NCBI RefSeq assembly: GCF_950295315.1 | Contig: NC_080168.1 | Coordinates: 64,069,838 to 64,133,837, forward strand | Direction: 5' to 3' | Origin: Erinaceus europaeus | Lineage: Eukaryota > Chordata > Mammalia > Eulipotyphla > Erinaceidae | Length of the DNA: 64,000 bases | In this document: positions 1 through 23,589 of the stretch, in pieces | How positions within the stretch are numbered: the first letter of the stretch is position 1 | How the letters are laid out: every line of letters begins with the position of its first letter | Notes under the pieces: generated by a model | Told to the model about the DNA's origin: nothing | Seen by the model: the letters and a program-made list of their open reading frames with translations, nothing else | Databases searched by the model: none | Program-made: the position numbers and the translations under genes

Positions 1-1491
1 GTGCCCAGAACCACATACACTGTTTATGCAGTGCAGGTCACACAGGCCAGTGGTTGTTCATGATCTTTTTTGCCTCTGTGTCTCAATTTTGAGCAGTTGA
101 TGAAACTGTGCTGAGGGTGGCACTTCCATTCAGATTAGACAAGTGAGAAATCCAGCATGCCTTTCAAAATTCATATATTTATCCACGTCATTTTTCTTTT
201 TACCCTAACCTTGCGCCCAACCCCTGATCCACAGATCATTTTTCAAAAACCACTTGGCTTGGTGATTATGAAAGACGCGGTGCTCTAGTGCCACCATGTG
301 GCCATTTCTGTTATGGTCTCAGAGGTTGAATCAAACCTTTTCAAAACTACCTGGGTGTTCACCTGGGTGTTTCTTACAATTCTGGTTGTTCAATTATTCA
401 GTAGGCATTTTGAACAAAGAGTCTTCATAGTCTATCACTGATAGCCCCAAAGTTGTAAGTTCATTTTGCTCCCAAAGGATGTTTGAATTGGAGACATCTG
501 TCTCTTGATTGTGTTCTCTCCAATTAACTTGGTTAGAAGCGTCTGAATCCCCTTCCAGGATGGCACACAGGGATGGTTCATCCTCATCTGGAAACAGCTG
601 GGGGGATATTTGAGCTGATTAACTCTCAAACTCCTGTGGACTTGCACACCCCCCATCCCTGAGGCTGAGAGGAATTTAAACTTCCCGCCAGTTTTATTTC
701 CTGTTCTCTGTTACCTCTACCAGAAGTCAGTTATGCCCCCAACTGGACTGTTGCTTAGCGGGGAAGTGGAGCCTGAGCACAGGGGGGCCAGGTTTGACTC
801 CTCTGTTGTTTCAGGCAGGTGGTGGGTTTTTGTTTGTTTTTGAGAATGAAGAATGCTCCTTGACTGCATATTTTAGTTAATTTTTTTTCATGCAAGTCTT
901 TCCCTCCACCTCCCACCAATTTTATATTTTCAGATTTGTCCCAGAATAGATTCTACCTTAAGTCTTCATAACAGCACTGCCCTGGTACTGCGTGCTTGTG
1001 GTTTTGAAAGAACTTTGGAAATCGGAGTCAAGGCAGAGTTGACGACCTGACATTAAAATCAGTATCAGCATGCCAGTAGCCACTTGTTAAAGTTTAATTC
1101 TTCTGACTCAGGCTGTCCTGTAGATGGAAGAGTATGGTGAACTAGCTAAGATGGCATGTTTCTTGGAGTCCAAGAAACAGCTGTTGACCAAGCATTAAAC
1201 ACCTTTTAGCGGGGGGGGGGGGGGGGGCGGGGCAAGCAGATTACAGATCCCCCTTACTTCCCAGGGGCCCTGGGTCTGACCCCATGCACCACATATGTGG
1301 CACTGACTCACAGAATGCATCTTTCATTTAGAAAACAGACTGGTCTCTATAGACTGTGTTGTCATTTCCATGCTCAGCCAGTCACTGATGTGGTAAGTTG
1401 CAGCATCAGTATGCGACGTGTAACAGAATGGACGTCCATCTTCTTTCACCTTCTGATAATGTAGGTGCTTTTCAGATCACTCTTACATTGC
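1..1491. other. STK38L: STK38L intron, upstream part
   Basis: No coding exon, tRNA-like SINE or L1 segment is recognisable here. The only notable simple sequence is a G17 run at 1211-1227 followed by CGGGGC. Confidence 0.6.
1211..1227 (+). repeat. poly-G run
   Basis: Seventeen consecutive G, then C and four more G. It can form a G-quadruplex. Run length is error-prone in sequencing. Confidence 0.9.
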
Positions 1492-1492
1492 A

Positions 1493-1520
1493 CTCTCTCT
1501 CTCTCTCTCTCTCTCTCTCT
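1493..1520 (+). repeat. (CT)14 microsatellite forming a polypyrimidine tract
   Basis: Uninterrupted CT repeat ending 11 nt before the AG of the acceptor for the exon at 1532. It supplies the pyrimidine tract of that splice site. Confidence 0.92.
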
Positions 1521-1528
1521 TGCGCTAA

Positions 1529-13577
<12,049 letters not shown>

Positions 13578-13742
13578 AAGGAGAGCGCAGAGGCGCCCAC
13601 AGGAGCTCAGGTAGCTGCATCACCTGTCCAGCAGATACTACCGGGAGGGAGGGACGGTGGTGCTTTCGACAGAGAAAGAAATCCTGAAGGACTTGGGTTT
13701 CCGAGACTACTTGACTTGGCTGGCAGTGCCAGCTGGCTGTGT

Positions 13743-13773
<31 letters not shown>

Positions 13774-16454
13774 TGACTTTATTATTATGAAGGTACTGGG
13801 ATGAGAGAGAGGAAAGTATCCCTCTGGACCTGTACTGCCTACACAAGTCTTAGGTCTGAGTGGCAATGTGGTCCGTGGCTTTGTGCTGTCGCCTGTCACA
13901 GAAGGATGCAGAGAGAGCACAGATCGCCTCAGCCCTGCTGTCCATCAGTCTGTTCAACCAACCGCACACCTTACGGGTCCAGCCAGCCAAAGCCACCGCC
14001 CGCAGCTGCCCCATAGGCTTGGACCTGCGCGGAACACATCTGGCGACAACTCTGCAGTGGTCTTGGGGAACTTGGGAAGGGCACTGCACTGGCTGTGGAA
14101 GCGTAGAGCTCCCCGTCACTTGTCACTTCACAGTAGGGAGTGACAAGTCTCTTACCTCCAGTAGCTGTCACTCTAGCATTCCACTAACCCCTCCTTTGCG
14201 TTCTGAAATGCCCTCTTTCTGTACGTAGTCTGTCACTCAGAGAGGCAGGCTATATGATGTAAGATGTAAAGTTGCTTTCATCTTGAGAGGGCCTTTTTTT
14301 TTTTTAACAAGAGATTATGGCATTATTTTAACTTGATTGTGGTGATTGGAAATTAAGAAATGACCGTTAAGGCTGCTTGTAGAATGAGTGTATTTTTATT
14401 AAACTATTTTTTTAAGTGTCAGACTTCTGATTATGTAAATAGGCTTGGAGAGAATAAAGAGCCTCTTTGGTCTTCTAGGAAGTTGTGACTTAACATGGCT
14501 GGCTAACCTCCATTGCCTTTGACAGTCCTTGTTTTATCAGATAAATCTTATCATGCCATTCTGTTCTTCTGCTCCAAATGTACCAAAGATCCCGACCAAA
14601 CAGAGTTCATGACCAAGCAGAGGTTTCCTTTCCCGGAGAGTTCAGGTGGCACTAGGTTTTGAGCCAGAGCCATTCATCTTGTTGCTATTTTGTTCCATCG
14701 CTGTGGCTCGTGGAAATGGAATCACCAACGTGCAGGCAGGGAGGTGATGAGGGAGGCCAGGGGCTATTGTCATCTTGTTCTAACACGACTCTCTCAAGTT
14801 TCAGTTTCTTGGCCCTAGCTGGACAGTGACTTCATCAGAGAGCTCACTGCTTTTGCCAGTTGTTGGGTTTCAGATGCAGCAGACATGACAGAGATATAGC
14901 CAGACTCTGAAGGGAGGCTTCAGGGCAGGGTGGGTGACCTGCCACCCTGGGCAGGTCCCCACAGGTTCTCTCCTTTAACTGAGTGTTTGATTTTTGTCAT
15001 GAGTTCATCTGGTGTTTGTTTCTCTTCATCATTCTCATCTGGATCATGTGGCTGAGTAGCTACGAGAGAGCTGTTAAACTAGTAAGGTCATCTAACACTA
15101 ACTGATTTTTCTGATAACTGCCTCTAACTGAAAAAAAAAAATTATTTGTTTTAATGTGTACTTGGTTTTAGGGTGGGGTGGGCTGGTCCTCAGCCAGCCT
15201 GACGCCTCACTGAGACTGCTCTGTTGTACTAGTGAATGGGAGGATGGGAGGAAGTTTCAACTTCTCAAGTTTACTACCTAATATAGAACAACACTGATTC
15301 ATGTTGAGAGCATGACTGATAAAGGAACTAAATTACCGGTCTATTTATTTTAATTGAATTTGAGCATCTGATTAACAAGAAGAACTGAGAAAATAGGTCT
15401 GACTTGGGGAGGTTCTGGGAACTTTGTTTAGTTTCATTTTCTTCCTTGGAGCTAATCAAGTGGTTCACAAGCTTTGGGGCTTATTCTCACCAAAAGCATG
15501 TTATTCAGTGCCTGTTTAAAAGCAATGGAAGACTTTCTTTGCCCTTTGGAAGCTGCGAATTTGATTCAAGAGGCAGATTAGCTCTACAGTTTGCAAGTAC
15601 CTTTGGGATTGACTTTCTCAGATAAATAACCCCATATTTCAGGTGAAGCCTTTCATTGTAAAGGACAAAACCTTGTCTAATTAATCCCGAACAATATTTT
15701 ATTTAAATTAAATTCTATTTTGAATTAAAGAGTTTTATTATAAAACGTGTGTTTGCTTTTTTCTACATATATAGAAAGATTATGTAATTCAGATCTATTG
15801 ATTTCCTGGCTAATGTAGACTGATGTCTTTATTAAAAAAACTGTACTGAAGCAAGTTATGTTATTTTTCTTTTGCACTTTTCTTATCAACTAAGCTTTAA
15901 ACCTTTAAACTTAGGGCACAGTTGTCTGAAATTAAGGAATTTCTTATAAACATTTTTTCTGAATAGAATATGTAGTAGATTTAAGAAGCTATCAATTCAA
16001 TGGAAAAGAACAAGTGTGAAATGTGCAAAACTTCCACTGGTGGCGAAGGTTCCAGTAAGGGTTCATTCATCTCTCTAGTAGCATGCCTTTTCTGTTTTGT
16101 TTTTAAGTAATTACAGCTTTGTGTAAGTTAAGATCTTTTAAATTCTGTTTGGGTGTTCATTGTTGAAAACCTTCAGACAGTAGGTCAGTCTCTGCCATGA
16201 GGGGACAGCTCTCCACCCTTTGAGCAAATAAATGGACTGGGACACTAACCAGGAGAGAGGTCCCTGCTATGAAACACTTCTCTCCAAACTGCTGATTCTG
16301 AACATTCAGAAATGCTTATTTTGCTCTGACCACAATTATTTCCTCTTGTCTTTATCTGAATCATATTCTCTATTTAGGAGTGCACTTACACCTGAAAAGT
16401 TTTAATGTAACACTCAGCTAACATAAGACATTTGGGGCTACTAGACATATTTTA
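13578..16454 (+). other. STK38L: STK38L 3' UTR, likely extent uncertain
   Basis: 2.9 kb after the stop codon without a single SINE, in a window where SINEs otherwise come roughly every 500 bp. It contains long T-runs (13742-13765, 14287-14297). Human STK38L is known to have a long 3' UTR. The real end is not fixed by the sequence alone. Confidence 0.65.
14453..14458 (+). promoter_or_regulatory. STK38L: possible proximal polyadenylation signal AATAAA
   Basis: Canonical hexamer 0.88 kb after the stop, followed by a T-rich stretch (GCCTCTTTGGTCTTC). It would give a short 3' UTR. Confidence 0.45.
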
Positions 16455-16581
16455 GGTGGAGGGTTGATAGCATGATGGCTATGCAGAGAGACTCATGGAG
16501 CCTGAGGCTCCAGAGTTCAGGTTCAGTCCTCCCACCACAAGTCAGAGCTGAGCAGTGCTCTTGTGGGAAAAAAAAAAAAAA
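16455..16581 (+). mobile_element. SINE-B
   Basis: GATAGCATGATGGCTATGCA, AGAGCTGAGCAGTGCTCTTG, and an A13 tail. Confidence 0.85.
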
Positions 16582-16760
16582 GAGGTGGTGGTGCACTCAA
16601 TTGAGTGCACACATTGCAGTGCACAAGGACCCAGGTTCAAGCCCCCAGACCCCACCTGTATGGGTGCAGTTTCACAAGTGGTGAAACAGTGCTGTAGGTG
16701 TCTCTCTTCATCTTCCCTCTCAATTTCTCTCTATCCAGTAAATATAATTATTTTAAAACT
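16582..16760 (+). mobile_element. SINE-A2
   Basis: Follows directly on the A tail of SINE-B. GAGGTGGTGGTGCACTCAAT head, B box GGTTCAAGCCC, body ACAAGTGGTGAAACAGTGCT. Confidence 0.82.
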
Positions 16761-17695
16761 TTCAGATTTTTATGTGTGTGTGGAGGAATACTGCTCTTTA
16801 AAAAGGAATATAGTAAAATAAAAATAAAGCAGCCTAAGCTTTTTAAGAAGCAATATAAATGCTTCATCAGACTATTGAGTGTGTTAGGTGGTTTGAGTGT
16901 CCAGAAAATGTTCTGGTGACATAAAGGCTTTTTCACCAAAGGTAAGAATAAAAACTGCGTTTCACAGATTCCTATTAGTTTTTTTTTTTTTAATTGAAAA
17001 CTGAAGGCCATTTGGGTGGCTGGATTGACTTGTACACCTAAATATTCCATTAGCGGTGCTGGAGAGGTTCTTCCAGAATAACTAACCAGGGTGCTGTCCT
17101 GCCCTGCCACTGAGTCCCCATCACCTCCCACCACCAGCCTGTGCCTCCCAGGTCTGGCGTGAGGTGGTGCTGGGGGTTGAACCTGGGGCCTCGGGCACAT
17201 GGCTCCTGTGGACTGTCCAACTGGATTGCTGGAATAGTGACAGATTTTTCTATGTTTTCCAAAGCAACAGTGCATCACGACTTTTCCAACCACCCAACAG
17301 CAAACGTTGAATATCTTTCCACAAATTCTATTTCTGTCTGACTGCTGCTCTGGGACACAGAATGGCTATTGCTGAAGCAGAACATCAGCTGTCTAGTCAC
17401 TGGACCGGTTCCTGCCTTGGAGAGCTGGCAGCTTAGCCATGGGCTCTGGGACTAGACATGCTCCCCCCACCACAGGGCTGACAGTGGCAGGACTGCACTG
17501 TGGCCACAAGGTGTCACCCTTTCATGCAGGTTAGAGCTTTGTCTTCAGTTTCCAAGTCCCCTGGGGCCCAGGATCAGGGTGGGGTGTTTCCTGAGAAAGG
17601 CTCTTTAAAAAGTCCAGGGAGATTGTTCCCACACAGGATAAGGACTTTGGTGCAAGGAACCTTCCAGATGTCGCTCTAGTAAAAAACTAACTGGC
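16761..17695. other. intergenic or distal 3' UTR sequence
   Basis: AT-rich at first, then a CCTGCC-rich stretch (17090-17210). I see no gene or known repeat. Confidence 0.45.
16823..16828 (+). promoter_or_regulatory. STK38L: possible distal polyadenylation signal AATAAA
   Basis: Second of two overlapping-spaced AATAAA hexamers (16817 and 16823), about 3.25 kb after the stop. The distance fits a long 3' UTR into which the SINE pair at 16455-16760 has inserted. Inference only. Confidence 0.35.
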
Positions 17696-17924
17696 AGTCA
17701 GGCGGCATGAAGTGCAAGGACCGGTGTAAGGATCCTGGCTCGAGCCCCCGGCTCCCCACCTGCAGGGGGTCACTTTACAGGTGGTGAAGCAGGTCTGCAG
17801 GTTTCTCCCCCTCTGTCTTCCCCTCCTCTCTCCATTTCTCTGTCCTATCCAACAACAATGACATCAATAACCACAACAATGTTAAACAACAAGGGCAACA
17901 AAAGGGAATAAATAGATATATAAA
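17696..17924 (+). mobile_element. SINE-A1 lacking box A
   Basis: GCAGTCAGGCGG is joined directly to CATGAAGTGCAAGGACCGGT, so the A box has been deleted while the B box TGGCTCGAGCCC remains. Short-form tail. Confidence 0.85.
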
Positions 17925-18041
17925 CCTGAAGAGGAGCAACCCGTCCCACTTGTAATACTGCTTTCTAAACTTATTTGAGAAAGAGAGGTACTCTGTGATA
18001 CTCTGGCTTGCTTTCTACAAACATTTAATTATAATATACAG

Positions 18042-18307
18042 GGGGCCGGGCAGTGGAACACATGGTTAAGCACACGTATTACCAAGTGCAAGGACCTGGG
18101 TTCAGGTCCCGGCTCCCCACCTGCAGGGGGCCCACTTCATTAGCAGAAAAACAGGTGCAGGTGTGTCTCTCCTATATATTCCCGTCTTTTAGTTTCTCTC
18201 TATCCTATCTAATAAAAATTAGAGAAAAAAAAAAGACAAAATGGCCACTGGGAGTGGTGGATTCATAGTGCTGGCACCAAGCCACAGCAATAATCCTGGC
18301 AGCAAAT
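18042..18307 (+). mobile_element. SINE-A, long form
   Basis: GGGGGCCGGGCAGTGGAACA head, GGTTCAGGTCC, 3' domain AATGGCCACTGGGAGTGGTG to AATCCTGGCAGC. Confidence 0.85.

Positions 18308-18310
<3 letters not shown>

Positions 18311-18354
<44 letters not shown>
18311..18354 (+). repeat. (AT)22 microsatellite
   Basis: Pure AT dinucleotide run grown from the tail of the preceding SINE. Confidence 0.95.
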
Positions 18355-18357
<3 letters not shown>

Positions 18358-19577
18358 AAAGGGATTTGAGGATCATATGGAAAATTGAGAAATCTTACAC
18401 ATGTACCAACTACTGTATTAATAAGGAAAATAAAATATATATTAAGTATCTAAAAGTCTCCTCAGGTTTAATCCCTAATGCCACCAGAAGGCAAAGTTCA
18501 ACAGAGCTCTGTTGGGGGTTGGGAGGAGTCTCTAATATATTAGACCCCAGGGAACATCTCACTTGGTAAAGCACATACTTAACCATGTACAAGTCCTGGT
18601 ACCACATGGAGCATCACAAGGAGCCTCATTGGTGACACAGCAGAGCTACATGTCTGTGTTTCTCAAAGAATGAAAACCAGCCTAAGGAGGCCACTTGGAG
18701 TGGAATCACATACCAGGGAAGCCTTCAGTTCATTCCCTGTTTCTTCTCTGAGTGGCCACTGTATTATCTTGTGTCATGTGGGCCTTCTGTTGGTCAACAG
18801 GCTGGAACACACAAGTTATTCAGACTTGGCTCACATGTTTACACTTGGAAAGCGGTCTTGGGGTGTATCATGTAGAAAAACAGTCAACTCTGCAGCCTAT
18901 CAGAAGATAGAAGAGCCACCAGCCAAAGGGACACTGAGTTTCCACAGTGGTAGACTTGAGCCTCCACACCAGTTTGATTTGTGTTTTAGGTAGGGATGTG
19001 AGAAGGATCCAGTTGTTGGTTTGGTTTGAACTTGGGCCGCCTCTGGCATTTTCCAGTCACTGGGTCACTCTGGTAACTATGTCCCCAGCTCAGAGTCCTC
19101 TGCTCTGTCTCTGCTGGTGGGCAGATGATGTATTTAGTTCTAGTTCCTGGCTCGGTGAGGGCAGAACTCCCCACAACTCCCCCAGCCTACAAATACAGTA
19201 GGGTATTTGCTCCACCAGGCCAGCCACCCGGCACCCTCAAGATTTGCTTCTGTTCACTGTACTTCGGGTGTCTGTCACCGTCTCGGTCACTAAGGCATCC
19301 ATCCTAATTGTACATTAAAACACAAGAAAAACGAGTGACAAAAAAAAAAAGATGAAATGTATTTTAAGGACCTTAGGAACCTTGAAATATGGAGAGAGAA
19401 AATTCTTTACAAATTCTGATTCAGTTCTGCATAGCAAGTAGGAAAAGCCAGCTGACACAGACAAAGCCCTCTCTCTGTGGGTCCCGAAGTGAGCTGCAGC
19501 TGGGCCCAGCCACCCTACTGGGGCTCCTGTTCTCTGTGTACACCTGCAAGGCATGGCTACAGGAGCACCAGCCCAGG
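18355..19577. other. intergenic sequence, unrecognised
   Basis: 1.2 kb without a confident repeat or exon. A weak tRNA-like patch (18553-18615, CACTTGGTAAAGCACATACT) may be a decayed SINE. Confidence 0.45.
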
Positions 19578-19705
19578 GGCTGAGGGGTGGGGGTAAAGAA
19601 TAACGGCTCTGCAAATGATGCTCCTGCCTAAGGCTCTGAGGTCCTAGGTTCAATGCCCAGCACCACCAGAGCTCTGAGGAGGAAAAAGAAAAGAAAAGAA
19701 AAATA
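19578..19705 (+). mobile_element. SINE-B, diverged
   Basis: GGTAAAGAATAACGGCTCTG, GGTTCAATGCCCAGCACCAC, then AGAGCTCTGAGG and a GAAAA-rich tail. Confidence 0.72.
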
Positions 19706-19769
19706 CCAGACTTTGAATTCAACTGGGTTTCAGAATCTTTCCCACCACAGAATGTTTTAATCTTTTTTT

Positions 19770-20040
19770 AAATTTCTGTTATTTTATTTATTTTCCCTTT
19801 TGTTGCCTTTGTTTTATTGTTATTGTTATTGATGTCGTCGTTGGCTAGGACAGAGGATATGGAGAGAGGAGGGGAACACGGGGAAAGAAAGACACCTGCA
19901 GACCTGCTTCACCACTTGTGAAGCGACTGCCCTGCAGGTGGGGAGTGGAGAGGGGGTCCAAACCAGAATCCTTGTGCTGGTTCTTGTGCTCTGCACCACC
20001 TGCGCTTAACCCACTGCGCAACCGCCCGACCCCCCCCCCC
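19770..20040 (-). mobile_element. SINE-A1, short form
   Basis: Plus strand shows TTTATTTTCCCTTTTGTTGC, GTCGTTGGCTAGGACAGAGG and the reversed head ACTGCGCAACCGCCCGACCC, ending in a C run. Confidence 0.88.
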
Positions 20041-20640
20041 CACCAGAATTCTAGGTAACCACTTACAATCAACTCAGGCAACCTATTAGACGTGATGTGA
20101 CCTATTTGTCTTACTGGCCTCCACTGTACTTGGGAACCAGGTCAGGAAGAGCGGCTTCTTTACACACACCATGTGGAGAAGGCACTAACTGTGGACTCCT
20201 GGTGACAAGCTAACACAGCTCCCAGAAGAAATGCTCCACTGCTCAGCCCTCATCTCCTAAGCACATTTGTCCTGACAGCTTCTTTTGTGATGCTGTTTCT
20301 ATTAACATACCATGGAACTCAATTTTCATGTAGCAGCTATATAGGGAACACTGGAACAGATCTGGCACCGGCCAGTGAGGGATCCTGTGTCACACCACTG
20401 GCTTCTCGGAAAAAGGTCAGAGGACTTTATTTTGCCTCTTGTGGAATTGGGTCTCCACAAGTTATCTGATGGCTAAACAAGAATATTCCTTTAAAATAAT
20501 AAATAAATCAGGCATATTAGCATATATTCAAATTAGGAATGAAAACTTCAAAAATCCAAGAGAAGGAACTTTAAAAACATTGCTCAGGGCTGGAGAATCA
20601 GCACAGTGATTCTAGAAAAGACTTTTTGTTTTAAGACCCT
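20041..20640. other. intergenic sequence, unrecognised
   Basis: No clear repeat except a possible decayed SINE-B head near 20585-20620 (GGGCTGGAGAATCAGCACAG). Confidence 0.45.
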
Positions 20641-21118
20641 AAACATGAACAGACCTGGACAGAGAAATAACAACTTACCAACAGCAGGGAACTTTAAAAC
20701 CATTCAACAAGAGATGGATCTGGCCAGGAAGACTAATTAGTAAGGAAAGCCTGGTTTCAACAAAATGTTAGCACACTGAACACAACAGTGTGTGTATACA
20801 CACACAGATTAAACACCAGGATCAAATCAGGATTATTTCAGGGATGCAAAGTCCATCATGTTGTATCATTACCTTAGCACGCAGGACTGAGCCACACGTC
20901 ACACCTCAACAGATGCAGGGAAAGCATTTCACAAAATGTTAATAGGATCTAACCTCTCACAGGGTGACACTTAAGATTAGTTGTGTATTCAGCAGAGCTA
21001 AAGACTCTGAAGGGAGGAGGCTGGATGGGCTGAGGGCTTGGGGACCTGGTGCACCACTGGGGAGAAAGACTTGGATTGGCGGTGAACAGATGCCTATCAC
21101 AAGGAGATAAATAGTACT

Positions 21119-21366
21119 CGGGGTCGGGTAGTAGCACAGCAGGTTAAGCGCACATGGCGAGAAACACAAAGAGTGGCATTAGGATGCCAGTTCGAGCCCC
21201 CGGTTCCCCACCTGCAAGGGGGTCGCTTCACAAGCAGTGAAGCAGGTCTGCAGGTGTCTATCTTTCTCTTCACCTGTCTTCCCCTCCTCTCTCCAATTCT
21301 CTGTCCTATCCAACAACAATGACATCGATAACAAAACTAACCACAACAACAATAAAAAACAACAAG
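21119..21366 (+). mobile_element. SINE-A1
   Basis: CGGGGTCGGGTAGTAGCACA head, CAGTTCGAGCCCCCGGTTCC, CAATGACATCGATAACAAAA middle. The next SINE starts directly in its CAACAAGGG segment. Confidence 0.88.
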
Positions 21367-21545
21367 GGGGCGCTGGGCGATAGTGCAGCAGGTTAAGCAC
21401 ACCTGGTGCAAAGCGCAATGGTATAAGGATCCTGGTTTGAGCCCTCAGCTCCCCACCTGCAGAGGGGTAGCTTTGCAAGCAGTGAAGCAGGTCTGCAGGT
21501 GTCTTTCCTCCTTTAGAAAGAAAGGGGAAAAAAAGAAAGAAATTG
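21367..21545 (+). mobile_element. SINE-A1, 3'-shortened
   Basis: GGGGCGCTGGGCGATAGTGC head, TGGTTTGAGCCCTCAGCTCC. The body stops after GTGTCTTTCCTCC and a GAAAG tail follows. Confidence 0.82.
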
Positions 21546-21555
21546 TACTCATTGT

Positions 21556-21692
21556 GGTCTGGGAGGTGGTGCAGAGGATAAAGCATGGGACTCTCAAGCA
21601 TGAGGTCCTGAGTTCAATCCCTGGCAGCACATGTACCAGAGTGATGTCTGGTTTTTCCTCTCTCTCCTCCTATCCCTCTCATTAAATGTGTC
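21556..21692 (+). mobile_element. SINE-C
   Basis: GTGGTCTGGGAGGTGGTGCA, GGACTCTCAAGCATGAGGTC, ACCAGAGTGATGTCTGGTTT, TCTCATTAAATG tail. Confidence 0.9.
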
Positions 21693-21735
21693 GTGACTTT
21701 TCTGACAATCCAATAGCATCATAAAAATAATCATA

Positions 21736-22082
21736 TGGGGGACGAACAGTAGTGCAACGGGTTAAGCGCACATGGCACAAAGTGCTCTAACCAGAGTAAG
21801 AATCCAGGTTTGAGCATCCTGCTCCCCAACAGCAGGGGGGTCACTTCATGGGCGGGGAAGCAGGTCTGCAGGCGTTTATCTTTCTCCTTCTCTGTCTTCC
21901 CCTCCTCTCTCCATTTCTCTCTGTCCTATCCAACAACAATGACAACAACAACAACAACAACAATAATAACAACAACAACATGGACAACAAAAGGGAAAAA
22001 AGAGCCTCCAGGAGTAGTGGATTCAGAGTGCAGGTGTCGAGCCCCAGCAATAATCCTGGAGGCAAAAATAAATAAATAAATA
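21736..22082 (+). mobile_element. SINE-A1, long form, in L1
   Basis: Full length from GGGGACGAACAGTAGTGCAA to the 3' domain bounded by GCCTCCAGG (22004) and CCTGGAGGC (22063), then AAATAAATAAATAAATAAA. Flanked by AAAATAATCAT on both sides (about 21723-21734 and 22083-22094). Confidence 0.92.
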
Positions 22083-22537
22083 AAAATAATCATTTATTTG
22101 GGAGTAAATTAACCAAGAAGGTAAAAACCTGGACACTGAGAACTATGACACTAGTAGAAGAAATCGAAGACACATATAAATGGGCAGCAACCCTGTGCTC
22201 ATATAGCAGAAGAATATTGTGAAAATGCCCACACTATCTTGGGGAAGTGTAGAAATGTTCATTGTGACAACAACAATCCTGTAAATTAATATTTGTCATC
22301 AAGTAATACTGGAGTTGGGAAAAATAAACACAGCAAAAAATAAATAAATAAAAAAGACCATCCACACTAACTGAAAGCCATGTGCAGATTTAAAGCAATC
22401 CCTATCAAAAATGTGATAGTAGTTTTTCATGGAAATAGAAATGCACTCAATTATAAATAGACATTCTCATTTCTAACAGAAGTAGCTATTCCCTTAGAAA
22501 CAGAAATTTATGTGGCACCAAGAGACTCCTTCACTTT

Positions 22538-22729
22538 ATGAGAACTTGTCTGGAAGTTCTAGCAGGGGAGCGCAGCTACTCCTATACCCTCAATCAACCT
22601 GAAGACCGGGAGGGACGCACATGGAGCGGTGAGGGAGGGAGGGACACCTGCCTAGCCAGCCAGATCAGCCGTATCAACCCTGGTGATCAGTGGGGTGACA
22701 GATGTTGCAGCCAGATCACCCTCACATCC
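22538..22729 (-). pseudogene. RN7SK pseudogene: 7SK RNA retropseudogene, 3'-truncated, no poly(A)
   Basis: On the minus strand it starts at the 7SK 5' end GGATGTGAGGGTGATCTGGC and carries ACATCTGTCACCCC, GGCTGATCTGGCTGGCTAGG and CCTCACCGCTCCATGTGCGT. About 50 nt in the middle is missing (GAAGACCG is fused to the GGAGGGACG segment). It ends near the 7SK sequence AACCTCCAAACAAG-CTCTCA, well short of the RNA's 3' end. Flanked by an 18-bp imperfect duplication (22520-22537 and 22730-22747, AAGAGACTCCTTCACTTT). No oligo(A) tail. It interrupts the old L1. Confidence 0.9.
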
Positions 22730-22844
22730 AAGAGACTCCTCCATTTTAAAACAACACTGAGAAAGAGCAAAGCTCTATATGTTACATGCGTTGGTTTCAA
22801 TGTGCTATTACAGAGCTATGTTACTCAGACAATGGGGGGGAGGT

Positions 22845-22938
22845 ACCAGTGAGATAGCTCACCTGGGAGGGGCCCTACTTTGCCATGTGCATAACCCAAG
22901 TCTGAGCCCCCCAGCATACATGGGAAGCTTTGTGCTAT

Positions 22939-22940
<2 letters not shown>
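22845..22940 (+). mobile_element. SINE-D
   Basis: GTGAGATAGCTCACCTGGGA, then ACTTTGCCATGTGCATAACC and GAAGCTTTGTGCTATGGTCT. A tRNA-like SINE distinct from A, B and C. Confidence 0.65.

Positions 22941-22967
<27 letters not shown>
22941..22967 (+). repeat. (TC)n microsatellite
   Basis: TC run that forms the end of the SINE-D copy. Confidence 0.9.
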
Positions 22968-22969
<2 letters not shown>

Positions 22970-23089
22970 TGCCTTCAGGTTTATTGCTGGCGCTCAGTGC
23001 TGGCACTATGAATCCATGCCTCCTGGCAGCCATTTTTTCCTATTTTTTTTTTTAATTAGATAGGACAGAGAAATTTAGAGGATGGGGAG
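22968..23089 (-). mobile_element. SINE-A long form, 3' half (split element)
   Basis: TTGCCTTCAGGTTTATTGCT to TTAGATAGGACAGAGAAATT. Its other half resumes at 23590 after two nested SINEs. Confidence 0.75.
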
Positions 23090-23264
23090 GGCCTTGGTGG
23101 TGGCGCACCTGGTTAAGTGCACACATTACATTGCTCAAGGACCCAGATTCAAGCACCTAGTGCTTGAAAAGCTTCATGAGAAGTGAAGCAGGGCTGCAGT
23201 TGTTTCTCTGTCTTCATCTCTCTATCTCCCCCCTCAATTTCTCTGTCTCTATCCAATAATATAC
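23090..23264 (+). mobile_element. SINE-A2, nested
   Basis: GGTGGTGGCGCACCTGGTTA head, AGTGAAGCAGGGCTGCAGTT body, CTATCCAATAATATAC end. Confidence 0.82.
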
Positions 23265-23581
23265 TTTTTTTTTTTTTGCCTCCAGGGTTATCACTGGTGC
23301 TCAGTGCTTGCACTACAAATCCACTGCTCCTGGCAACCATTTTTTCTCATTGTTGCTGTTGTTGTTGCTGCTGCTGCAGTTGTTAGATAGGACAGAGAAA
23401 TTGAGAAAAGGGGAAGGGGAAGACAGAGAGGGGGAGAGAAAGATAAATACCTGCAGACCTGTTTCACCATTTGTGAAGCAACCCCCCTGCAGGGTAGCTG
23501 AGGGCTCGAGCCAGGATCCTTGTGCCGGTCCTTGTGCTTTGTTCTAAATGCGCTTAATCCAGTGTGCCACCTCTCAGGCCC
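23265..23581 (-). mobile_element. SINE-A, long form, nested
   Basis: T12 tail, then TTGCCTCCAGGGTTATCACT, GTTGCTGTTGTTGTTGCTGC, reversed body and the reversed head GTGTGCCACCTCTCAGGCCC. It lies tail-to-tail with the plus-strand SINE before it. Confidence 0.87.
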
Positions 23582-23589
23582 CATAAATA

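Noticed and set aside
13860..14228. 122-codon open frame after STK38L
   Set aside because: It lies in the 3' UTR on the same strand. Overlapping open frames on both strands have no recognisable protein features.
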